Below the pieces are notes generated by a model. That model had not been told where the DNA came from. It worked only from the letters and a program-made list of their open reading frames with translations, and ran no database searches. Source: Methylorubrum populi (GTDB lineage: Bacteria; Pseudomonadota; Alphaproteobacteria; Rhizobiales; Beijerinckiaceae). From it: a stretch of 64,000 nt of DNA. Below, piece after piece: positions 56,789 through 64,000 of this stretch. Location: NCBI GenBank assembly GCA_036946625.1, contig JAQIIU010000002.1:1352001-1416000 (forward strand), read 5' to 3'. Within the stretch, counting starts at the first letter, position 1; the number at the start of each line of letters is the position of its first letter. Both the position numbers and the translations under genes were made by a program.

Positions 56789-57520
56789 TCAGTCGAGCGG
56801 CACGAGGACGATGGCGTCCCCTTCGAGCCGGGCCTGGACCGACTGGCCCCAGCGGGAACCGCCGAGATCGTCCGCGGTCTTGTAAAGACCGTCGATGGCG
56901 ACGAGTTCCGGCTCGAACTTCCGGGCCAGGATGCGCGCGGCGGGATCGCCGACCGCCCCCGCGATCGCCCGGCCGCGCAGGGCGCCGTAGACATGGATCG
57001 AGCCCCCCGCGATCACCTCCGCCCCCGATGCGACGGAGCCCAGCACGGTGACGTCGCCGTCGAGATGCTGGATCACCTGTCCCGAGCGCACGGGCGCGTC
57101 GAGGACGAAGGAGCGCGGCCGGGGCGGCGCCGGGGGTGCCACCAGAGCCGGGGCGGAGGCCTGGACCGCGGCGGCGGGCGCCTCGGCGGAAGCGGACTCG
57201 GGCGGTGCGATGTCCTCGACCGGCTTGCCGCCCACCAGCGGCGGCGGGAAGCCCGGCCCGAGCGAGGTCGGCCCGATCCCCTCGATGCCGAGGATGGTGA
57301 TCGAGCGCCGGTTCAGCTCCTCGCAGAGATGGGCGAGGTCCGAGCGCTCGAAGCGCAGGCCGGTCACGTCGAGGATGATCGCCCGCACCGAGAAGAAGGC
57401 GGGCGCGCGTTGCTTGAGCGCGTCGAGTTCGGCGAGCCACTGATCGACCGGCGGTACCGGCGCCAGCACCATCGCCAGGAAGGAGCGGCCGCGGAAGCGG
57501 ATCGGAGGACGGTCGGTCAC
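56789..57520 (-). CDS. second septum-site MinC protein
   Basis: 243 aa. N-terminal MinC domain (FLAMVLAPVPPVDQWLAELD, IILDVTGLRFERSDLAHLC), a Pro/Ala linker and a C-terminal right-handed beta-helix with VRSGQVIQHLDGDVTVLGSV and GGSIHVYGALRGRAIAG. The RSGQ that contacts MinD is kept. Unlike 62090-62776, it has no MinD/MinE beside it. GTG start. Divergent from typA. Confidence 0.93.
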   Translation of the reverse strand: MTDRPPIRFRGRSFLAMVLAPVPPVDQWLAELDALKQRAPAFFSVRAIILDVTGLRFERSDLAHLCEELNRRSITILGIEGIGPTSLGPGFPPPLVGGKPVEDIAPPESASAEAPAAAVQASAPALVAPPAPPRPRSFVLDAPVRSGQVIQHLDGDVTVLGSVASGAEVIAGGSIHVYGALRGRAIAGAVGDPAARILARKFEPELVAIDGLYKTADDLGGSRWGQSVQARLEGDAIVLVPLD

Positions 57521-57920
57521 GGGCGGATTCGCGGCGAGTGGGTCATGTCGGACAGCTTATGGCAGATCGCGGGCCGCACCGCGCGGGAGTGGGGCCTCCT
57601 CAACAGCAAACGCGCGATCGCGCGGGCAGGACCATGTCCTGAAGCCCGCGCCGGCACGGCGCGTCCGCCACAGCCGCGGGACCGCGGCGATGGGAGGGGC
57701 AGCCGGGACACGGAAAATCCATGCGGCGGCCTCGCTGCCCCGCCTGGGGCCATGCCAGCTCGGACTTGCCAGCCCGGACTTGCCGGATCGAGCCACACCT
57801 TATATTGCGACGCGATACCGCCCGAATCCGTACCCTGGCGTCACGACCGTCGAGACACGGCCCGCGACACGGCGCTTCATGGCCGGGCTCCAAGTTTTCC
57901 GAACGTTTTCGAGACCTCCG

Positions 57921-59747
57921 ATGAAGCTGCGCAACATCGCCATCATCGCCCACGTCGATCACGGCAAGACCACGCTGGTCGACAAGCTGCTCCAGCAGTC
58001 CGGCACCTTCCGCGAGAACCAGCGGGTCGAGGAACGGGCGATGGATTCCAACGACCTGGAAAAGGAGCGCGGCATCACCATCCTCGCCAAGGCGACCTCG
58101 GTCGTCTGGAAGGACACCCGCATCAACATCGTCGACACACCCGGCCACGCCGATTTCGGCGGCGAGGTCGAGCGCATCCTGTCGATGGTCGACGGCGTGA
58201 TCGTGCTGGTCGACGCCGCCGAAGGCCCGATGCCGCAGACCAAGTTCGTGGTCGGCAAGGCGCTGAAGATCGGGCTGCGCCCGATCGTCGCCATCAACAA
58301 GGTCGATCGGCCGGATGCGCGCATCAACGAGGTCGTCAACGAGGTGTTCGACCTGTTCGCGGCGCTGGACGCCACCGACGAGCAGCTCGACTTCCCGATC
58401 CTCTACGGTTCCGGCCGCGCCGGCTGGATGGCGACGGCGCCGGACGGCGACCCGTCGCAAGGCCTCGCGCCCCTGTTCGACCTCGTGCTGGAGCACGTGC
58501 CCCAGGCCAAGGTCGAGGAGGGTCCGTTCCGGATGCTGGGCACCCTGTTGGAGGCCAACCCGTTCCTCGGCCGCATCATCACCGGCCGCATCGCCTCCGG
58601 CACGGTCAAGCCGAACCAGTCGATCAAGGTGCTCGCGCGCGACGGCAAGGTCGTGGAGACCGGCCGCGTCTCGAAGATCCTGGCCTTCCGCGGCCTGGAG
58701 CGCGCCCCGATCGAGGTGGGCGAGGCCGGCGACATCGTCTCCATCGCCGGCCTCGTGAAGGGCACGGTGGCCGACACCTTCTGCGACCCGCAGGTCGACG
58801 AGCCGATCCAGGCCCAGCCGATCGACCCGCCGACCGTCACCATGTCCTTCATCGTCAACGATTCGCCGCTCGCCGGCACCGAGGGCGACAAGGTCACGAG
58901 CCGGATGATCCGCGACCGCCTGTTCAAGGAGGCCGAGGGCAACGTCACCCTCAAGATCGAGGAGGCGGCCGACAAGGATTCGTTCTACGTGTCCGGGCGC
59001 GGCGAGTTGCAGTTGTCCATTCTCATCGAGACCATGCGCCGCGAAGGTTTTGAAATTGCCGTGTCTCGCCCTCGCGTCGTCTACGAGAAGGACGATTCGG
59101 GCCAAGTGCTGGAGCCCGTCGAGGAGGTCGTCATCGACGTCGACGAGGAGCACTCCGGCGTCGTGGTCCAAAAGATGTCCGAGCGGAAGGCCGAGATGCT
59201 GGAGATGCGGCCCTCGGGCGGCGACCGCCTGCGCCTCGTCTTCCACGCCCCCACCCGCGGCCTGATCGGCTACCAGGGCGAGCTCCTGACCGATACCCGC
59301 GGCACCGCGATCATGAACCGGCTGTTCAAGGCTTACGAGCCCTACAAGGGCGAGATGCCGGGCCGGCGCAACGGCGTGCTGATCTCGAACGACAAGGGCG
59401 AGGCGGTGGCCTACGCCATGTGGAACCTCGAAGACCGCGGCCCGATGATGATCGAGCCGGGCTGGAAGGTCTATCAGGGCATGATCGTCGGCGAGCACAA
59501 CCGCGAGAACGACCTCGAAGTGAACGTGCTCAAGGGCAAGAAGCTCACCAACATCCGCACCACCTCGAAGGACGAGGCGGTGCGCCTGACCCCGCCGATC
59601 CGCATGACCCTGGAGCGCTCGCTCGCCTGGATCCAGGACGACGAGCTGGTCGAGGTGACGCCGAAGTCGATCCGCCTGCGCAAGGCCGTGCTCGACCCCA
59701 ACGACCGCAAGCGCGCCGAGCGGGCCAAGGAAGCGCTGTCGGCTTAA
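57921..59747 (+). CDS. typA: ribosome-associated translational GTPase TypA/BipA
   Basis: 608 aa. G1 [13 protein letters not shown], switch [16 protein letters not shown]4 NKVDRPDAR, then EF-G-like domains III, V and the BipA C-terminal domain ([35 protein letters not shown]). Aids 50S assembly and stress growth. ATG 57921 starts at the conserved [15 protein letters not shown]. 400 bases upstream are gene-free. Confidence 0.97.
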   Translation: MKLRNIAIIAHVDHGKTTLVDKLLQQSGTFRENQRVEERAMDSNDLEKERGITILAKATSVVWKDTRINIVDTPGHADFGGEVERILSMVDGVIVLVDAAEGPMPQTKFVVGKALKIGLRPIVAINKVDRPDARINEVVNEVFDLFAALDATDEQLDFPILYGSGRAGWMATAPDGDPSQGLAPLFDLVLEHVPQAKVEEGPFRMLGTLLEANPFLGRIITGRIASGTVKPNQSIKVLARDGKVVETGRVSKILAFRGLERAPIEVGEAGDIVSIAGLVKGTVADTFCDPQVDEPIQAQPIDPPTVTMSFIVNDSPLAGTEGDKVTSRMIRDRLFKEAEGNVTLKIEEAADKDSFYVSGRGELQLSILIETMRREGFEIAVSRPRVVYEKDDSGQVLEPVEEVVIDVDEEHSGVVVQKMSERKAEMLEMRPSGGDRLRLVFHAPTRGLIGYQGELLTDTRGTAIMNRLFKAYEPYKGEMPGRRNGVLISNDKGEAVAYAMWNLEDRGPMMIEPGWKVYQGMIVGEHNRENDLEVNVLKGKKLTNIRTTSKDEAVRLTPPIRMTLERSLAWIQDDELVEVTPKSIRLRKAVLDPNDRKRAERAKEALSA

Positions 59748-59781
59748 ACGAAGACGCTTCCCCGTTCGACGGAAACGAAGA

Positions 59782-59816
59782 GGCCCCGGTGCGGCGAACG
59801 CACCGGGGCCTTTCTT
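59782..59816 (+). terminator. intrinsic terminator of typA
   Basis: GGCCCCGGTGCG (59782-59793), loop GCGAA, CGCACCGGGGCC (59799-59810), then TTTCTT. A perfect 12-bp stem 34 bases past the stop. Confidence 0.92.
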
Positions 59817-59837
59817 GCGTGGCATGAGCAGGTTGAC

Positions 59838-59985
59838 GTCGCGGTGTCCGGATGGCTTCGCCCGCCGGCGCGCAATAACGGTGAGGGTCATCCTTTCCGT
59901 CATTGCGAGGCTTCGGCCGAAGCCATCCAGAGCGCCTGGCGTCCCGGAGAAGTCGCGCCCTCGGACCGCTTCGCCGATCCGAACG
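59838..59985. repeat. dispersed palindromic repeat, copy 5
   Basis: TGTCCGGATGGCTTCGCCCG, CCGTCATTGCGAGGCTTCGG, CGAAGCCATCCAGAGCGC and GCGCCCTCGGACCGCTTCGC. Closely follows the typA terminator. Confidence 0.75.
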
Positions 59986-59996
59986 GTTGCCCGGCC

Positions 59997-61685
59997 TCAG
60001 GCCGCCCGCACCGTCTGGAGGAAATGGCGGACCTGGCCGTCGAGATGCTCGGACTGGCGCGACAGCTCCGAGGCCGAGACCAGCACTTGGCTCGCCGCCG
60101 CGCCGGTCTCGTCGGCCGCCGCGGCGACGCTGGCGACGTTGCCGGTCACCGCGCCCGTCCCGGCCGAGGCTTCGGAGACGTTGCGCACGATCTCCTGGGT
60201 CGCCACGCCCTGCTCCTCGACCGCCGCCGCGATCGATCCGGCGAGCCCGTCGATCTCGCGGATGCGCGCGGCGATGTCGCCGATGGCGGATACTGCCTGC
60301 CCGGTGATGCCCTGGACCTGCCCGATCTGGCCCGAGATCTCCTCGGTGGCCCGCGCGGTCTGGTTGGCGAGTTCCTTGACCTCGGCGGCCACCACCGCGA
60401 AGCCGCGGCCCGCCTCGCCGGCGCGGGCCGCCTCGATCGTCGCATTGAGCGCCAGCAGGTTGGTCTGCCCGGCGATGGTCGAGATCAACCCGACCACGTC
60501 GCCGATCCGGGCGGCGGCGGCGCTCAGATCCTGCACGAGCTGAGCCGTGCCTTCGGCCTCGACCACGGCCTTCTGCGCCAGCACCGTGGAGCCGGTCACC
60601 TGCCGGGCGATCTCCTGCACCGAGGCGCCGAGTTCCTCGGCCGCCGCGGCGACGGTACCGACATTGGCGGCGGCTTCTTCCGCCGCGGCTGCGGCGGCGT
60701 TCGACTGGGAGGCCGTCTGCGAGGCGGTGCCGGCCATGCTCTGCGCCGTGGCCTGCAACTCGGTGGCGGCGGAGGAGACCGCGCCGACGATGCCGCTCAC
60801 CGCCCGCTCGAAGCCCTCGGCCATCTCGCGCATCGCCGCCTTGCGCTGCGCCTCGGCACCGGCCCGCGCCAGGGCGGTCTCCTCCTCCAGGGCCTTGGTG
60901 CGGATCAGGTTGTCCTTGAACACCTGCACCGCGCCCGCCATCGCCCCGACCTCCTCGCGGCGCTCGCGGTAGGGTATCTCGATGCCGGTGTCGCCGTCGG
61001 CGAGACGGCTCATCAGGCCGGTCATCCGGCGGATCGGGCGGGAGACGAAGCCGTTCAGCAGCAGGATGCCGAGGCCGGCGGCGACGAGCAGCGCCGCGAA
61101 GCCCGCCCCCACGGCGAAGCGCGACGCCTCGGCGGATTCGCGGGCGGTCCGTCCGCGAAGGTCCAGAAGCGCCGTCTCGACCTGGGCCATCTCGGCGGCG
61201 GCGGCGCGCACCGCGTCCATGGTGTTCTTGCCGGCGCCGGACGCCTCGAGCCGGCGGGCCTGCGCCTGGGTCGATTCCTCGCCCATCAGCGCGATCTCGC
61301 GTTCGGCGACGTCGCTCACCCACTGGCGGGCCGATCCGTCGAGCGCATCGAGCCGGCGGGTCTGCTCGGCATTGTCGGCCACGAGTTTGCGCAGTCGTGC
61401 GAGTGCCTCGTCATAGGCCTTCGCGCCGCCGTGATAGGGGTCGAGGAATTTCGGGTCGGCCGCGACGAGATAGCCGCGCAGGCCCGTCTCCCGATCGACC
61501 ATGGCGGCCGTGAGCCGGTCGAGCTGCAGCAGAACCTCGTAGCTGTGGTCGCGCCAGCGGTTGGATTCCTCGATCGTGCCGAGGCTGCGCCAGCTCGTGA
61601 AGGCCGAGCCGAAGACCGCGAGGATGACGAAGGCGAAGACGAGAACGAGTTTGGCGACGATGGGAAGGTTGGCGATCGCTCGCAT
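59997..61685 (-). CDS. methyl-accepting chemotaxis protein
   Basis: 562 aa. First helix (residues 10-27), CHASE3-like periplasmic domain (about 35-185), second helix ([20 protein letters not shown]), HAMP (205-260), and a signalling domain with the tip region [20 protein letters not shown]. Detects an unknown cue and drives CheA. ATG 61685 begins before the first helix. Confidence 0.94.
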   Translation of the reverse strand: MRAIANLPIVAKLVLVFAFVILAVFGSAFTSWRSLGTIEESNRWRDHSYEVLLQLDRLTAAMVDRETGLRGYLVAADPKFLDPYHGGAKAYDEALARLRKLVADNAEQTRRLDALDGSARQWVSDVAEREIALMGEESTQAQARRLEASGAGKNTMDAVRAAAAEMAQVETALLDLRGRTARESAEASRFAVGAGFAALLVAAGLGILLLNGFVSRPIRRMTGLMSRLADGDTGIEIPYRERREEVGAMAGAVQVFKDNLIRTKALEEETALARAGAEAQRKAAMREMAEGFERAVSGIVGAVSSAATELQATAQSMAGTASQTASQSNAAAAAAEEAAANVGTVAAAAEELGASVQEIARQVTGSTVLAQKAVVEAEGTAQLVQDLSAAAARIGDVVGLISTIAGQTNLLALNATIEAARAGEAGRGFAVVAAEVKELANQTARATEEISGQIGQVQGITGQAVSAIGDIAARIREIDGLAGSIAAAVEEQGVATQEIVRNVSEASAGTGAVTGNVASVAAAADETGAAASQVLVSASELSRQSEHLDGQVRHFLQTVRAA

Positions 61686-62089
61686 GAGACTGACCCGGAT
61701 GAACCATGCGCTGCACGGCGGCGGCGCTTGCAACAAATGTTGGCTTCCGGTCGCTAAAAGCAGGTTAATCCGCACGCGCGCGAAAAAACTGCATGCCCCT
61801 GTCGCGCCGGGGCCGCACCGATGCCCAGGGCGCTCGCCCGGACCGTGCGGTTCGCCGGCCGATTCGCGGGGATCACAGGATCAGGCGATCCGGGGAAATC
61901 GGTTCGCTTAAGGACTGTTTCCGTCGGCGCATTCGGGCCAAGCCGCTGACAACGCCGAGATTTGTCGAACCCTGCCGATGTGATGGAAACATCTTGCCCG
62001 GCAATTCTTGCCCGGTGAGCGTAAAAATTAACTCGCCGGTAACCATCCGGACGGTCAATGGGCGTGTCGGTAAGGAAACGTCAACGCCC

Positions 62090-62776
62090 GTGACCAGCCC
62101 CGCTCCCACCCGCCCTTCACTGCCCCTGCGAGGCCGCGTCTTCCGCGCCGTCTCGCTGGCGCCGGAAGCCCCCCTCGCCGAGTGGCTCGCCCTTCTGGAC
62201 GGTGCCCTGACGCGATCGGCCACGCTGTTCGACGACCGGGCCGTGATCCTCGACGTCGCCGGCCTCAAGCCCGCGCCGTCCGAGTTGGAGAGCCTGATCG
62301 CCGAGCTGTCGGCCCGGCGCCTGCGTATCCTCGGCATCGAGGGTGCGGACGCCCCCCTGAGCTCGAACCTCCCGCCGCGGCTCGCCGGCGGCCGCCCGGC
62401 CGGCGACGCCTTCGAGGCGCCGGCCTACGAAGAAGAGAAACCGGGCATGTCGTCCCTCACCATCGAGGGCTCGGTGCGCTCGGGCCAGAGCATCGTCCAC
62501 CGGGAGGGGGACGTGACCGTGATGGGCTCGGTGTCCTCGGGCGCCGAGATCCTCGCGGGCGGCTCCATCCACGTCTACGGCGCCCTGCGCGGGCGGGCCA
62601 TCGCGGGCGCCGCCCGCAACCCCCGCGCACGCATCTACTGCCGCAAGTTCGAGCCCGAGCTTCTCGGCATCGACCGCCTCGTCCGCACGGCCGAGGACAT
62701 GGGCACTCACCTGCGCGGCCAAGCGGTCCAGATCTGGTCCGACGGCGGCGCGATCAAGATCGCAGCCTTGGGTTAA
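62090..62776 (+). CDS. minC: septum-site determining protein MinC
   Basis: 228 aa from GTG 62090, with AAGGAA upstream. N-domain (FRAVSLAPEAPLAEWLALLD), linker, and beta-helix domain (GSVRSGQSIVHREGDVTVMG, GGSIHVYGALRGRAIAGAAR) that binds MinD through RSGQ. Inhibits FtsZ away from mid-cell. First gene of minCDE; minD starts 12 bases on. Upstream 61686-62089 is gene-free. Confidence 0.95.
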   Translation: MTSPAPTRPSLPLRGRVFRAVSLAPEAPLAEWLALLDGALTRSATLFDDRAVILDVAGLKPAPSELESLIAELSARRLRILGIEGADAPLSSNLPPRLAGGRPAGDAFEAPAYEEEKPGMSSLTIEGSVRSGQSIVHREGDVTVMGSVSSGAEILAGGSIHVYGALRGRAIAGAARNPRARIYCRKFEPELLGIDRLVRTAEDMGTHLRGQAVQIWSDGGAIKIAALG

Positions 62777-62788
62777 GGGGAAACGAGA

Positions 62789-63604
62789 ATGGCCAAGGTT
62801 CTTTGTGTCACGTCCGGCAAGGGCGGCGTCGGCAAGACCACCACGACGGCGGCGCTCGGCGCGGCGCTGGCGCAGGCCGGCGAGAAGGTCTGCGTGGTCG
62901 ATTTCGATGTCGGCCTGCGCAACCTCGACCTCGTGATGGGCGCCGAGCGGCGGGTGGTCTACGACCTCATCAACGTCACCAACGGCGACGCCAAGCTGCC
63001 CCAGGCGCTGATCCGCGACAAGCGCCTCGACAACCTCTCGCTGCTGCCCGCCTCCCAGACCCGGGACAAGGACGCGCTCACCGACGAGGGCGTCGCCAAG
63101 GTGATGGAGGAACTGCGCGACAAGTTCGACTGGATCGTGTGCGACAGCCCGGCCGGCATCGAGCGCGGGGCTCAGCTCGCGATGCGCCACGCCGACGTGG
63201 CGGTCGTCGTCACCAACCCCGAGGTCTCCTCGGTGCGCGACTCGGACCGGATCATCGGCCTGCTCGATTCCAAGACCGTGCGCGCCGAGCGCGGCGACAC
63301 GATCGAGAAGCACCTGATCCTCACCCGCTTCGACCCCGCCCGCGCCGACCGCGGCGACATGCTGAAGGTCGACGACGTGCTGGAGATCCTGTCGATCCCG
63401 CTGCTCGCCATCATCCCGGAGAGCCTCGAAGTCCTGCGCGCCTCCAACGTCGGCTGCCCGGTGACGCTGAACAACCCGCTCTGCGCGCCGGCCCGGGCCT
63501 ATATCGACGCGGTGCGCCGCCTGAAGGGCGAGACCGTGCCGATGGCGATCCCGTCCGACCGCAAATCCCTGATCAACAAGCTGTTCACACGGAGGGCCGC
63601 ATGA
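62789..63604 (+). CDS. minD: septum-site determining ATPase MinD
   Basis: 271 aa. Deviant Walker A KGGVGKTTTTAA, VVDFDVGLRNLDLVMGAERR, and switch II DSPAGIERGAQLA. The C-terminal amphipathic helix (SLINKLFTRRAA) attaches to membrane. Recruits MinC and is released by MinE. Stop overlaps minE ATG (ATGA). Confidence 0.98.
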   Translation: MAKVLCVTSGKGGVGKTTTTAALGAALAQAGEKVCVVDFDVGLRNLDLVMGAERRVVYDLINVTNGDAKLPQALIRDKRLDNLSLLPASQTRDKDALTDEGVAKVMEELRDKFDWIVCDSPAGIERGAQLAMRHADVAVVVTNPEVSSVRDSDRIIGLLDSKTVRAERGDTIEKHLILTRFDPARADRGDMLKVDDVLEILSIPLLAIIPESLEVLRASNVGCPVTLNNPLCAPARAYIDAVRRLKGETVPMAIPSDRKSLINKLFTRRAA

Positions 63605-63882
63605 GTGTTCTGACCTTCCTCAAACCGCGCGGCTCCGGCTCGGTGGCTCGGGAGCGCCTGCAACTGATCCTCGCGCACGAGCGCGCGGAGAACGGACGCC
63701 CCGACCTGATCATCACCCTGCGCGAAGAGATCCTGAACGTGATCGCCAAGCACGTCACGGTCGAGCGCGACAAGGTGCAGATCAAGCTGGAGCGGGGCGA
63801 GGGCGTCTCGACGCTCGGCGTCGACATCGAGTTCCCCGTCGACGCGGCGCTCAAGCCGAAGCGCAAGCTGGCCACCGCCTGA
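63601..63882 (+). CDS. minE: cell-division topological specificity factor MinE
   Basis: 93 aa. MSVLTFLKPRGSGSVARERL and LILAHERAENGRPDLIITLR match the MinD-activating part; the C-terminus (EFPVDAALKPKRKL) is the dimer domain. Stimulates MinD ATPase so that the pole-to-pole cycle occurs. Coupled to minD by a 4-base overlap. Confidence 0.97.
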   Translation: MSVLTFLKPRGSGSVARERLQLILAHERAENGRPDLIITLREEILNVIAKHVTVERDKVQIKLERGEGVSTLGVDIEFPVDAALKPKRKLATA

Positions 63883-63892
63883 TCGGAACGGT

Positions 63893-63944
63893 CGAACGAC
63901 GAAGACCCGCGGCATCCTCCGATGCCGCGGGTCTTCGTCGTTCG
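63893..63944 (+). terminator. strong hairpin terminator of minCDE
   Basis: A perfect 24-bp stem (63893-63916 with 63921-63944) around a CTCC loop, 11 bases past minE. The stem begins CGAACGACGAAGACCCGCGG. GGCCCCCTCTTCC follows, so it lacks a T-run and may rely on stem strength or act in the opposite direction. Confidence 0.75.
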
Positions 63945-64000
63945 GCCCCCTCTTCCGTGAGCGGGCCGAACGGGTCCGCTTCACGCCCGCCGCGTCAGCC

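Noticed and set aside
57600..59903. A 767-codon open frame antisense to typA
   Set aside because: It is the shadow of a high-GC gene: Arg/Gly/Asp/His-rich, no domain, while the plus strand encodes a perfect TypA.

Overview
The window is high-GC alphaproteobacterial chromosome, most like Methylobacterium/Methylorubrum or a close relative in the Hyphomicrobiales. The pointers are phasin-type polyhydroxyalkanoate genes, FlbT with short flagellins, DctB/DctD, a Min system, and many dispersed short palindromic repeats that carry the phrase CGTCATTGCGAGGC/GAAGCAATCCAG. This assignment is inferred from gene content; no rRNA or tRNA gene is present to confirm it.

Layout. 1-9 kb: translation and core metabolism (rpsP, rimM, trmD, serC, serA, mtnA). 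The rimM-trmD junction is opened by an AT-rich orphan membrane gene and repeats. 9-13.6 kb: a MATE exporter whose frame runs into a DUF3140 gene, an ABC exporter, and trmL. 13.7-17.3 kb: a membrane-integrity cluster made of a protein resembling the N-terminal half of TnpB, then PspA, YqiJ and flotillin. pspA and yqiJ each carry an apparent +1 frameshift in a C-run. 17.3-19.1 kb: an IS4-type element without target duplication, next to older repeat debris. 19.1-31.8 kb: ssb, an oxidoreductase, secreted proteins, two divergent paralogous glycosyltransferases, two phasin-type genes, a DegP-type protease and a diguanylate cyclase. 32.2-39.8 kb: a class A penicillin-binding protein with a periplasmic partner, two tandem flagellins sharing a nearly identical core, and flbT. 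39.8-49.2 kb: a MITE-like element, HupE/UreJ, an acyltransferase, an HNH protein, a DUF442 phosphatase-like protein, a decayed methionine aminopeptidase, an EmrAB-type pump, HdeD and an outer-membrane protein. 49.5-56.5 kb: a dctB-dctD-BKACE operon and a NitT/TauT-type ABC importer. 56.8-63.9 kb: an orphan second minC, typA/bipA, a chemoreceptor and minCDE closed by a perfect 24-bp hairpin.

Many neighbours are translationally coupled by 4-base GTGA/ATGA overlaps (pspA-yqiJ, emrA-emrB, permease-ATPase, minD-minE). The most unusual items are the TnpB-like N-terminal module joined in frame to PspA, the second MinC, the flagellin gene-conversion block, the MATE-DUF3140 read-through, and the structured repeat elements. 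No CRISPR array, prophage or classical defence island was seen.
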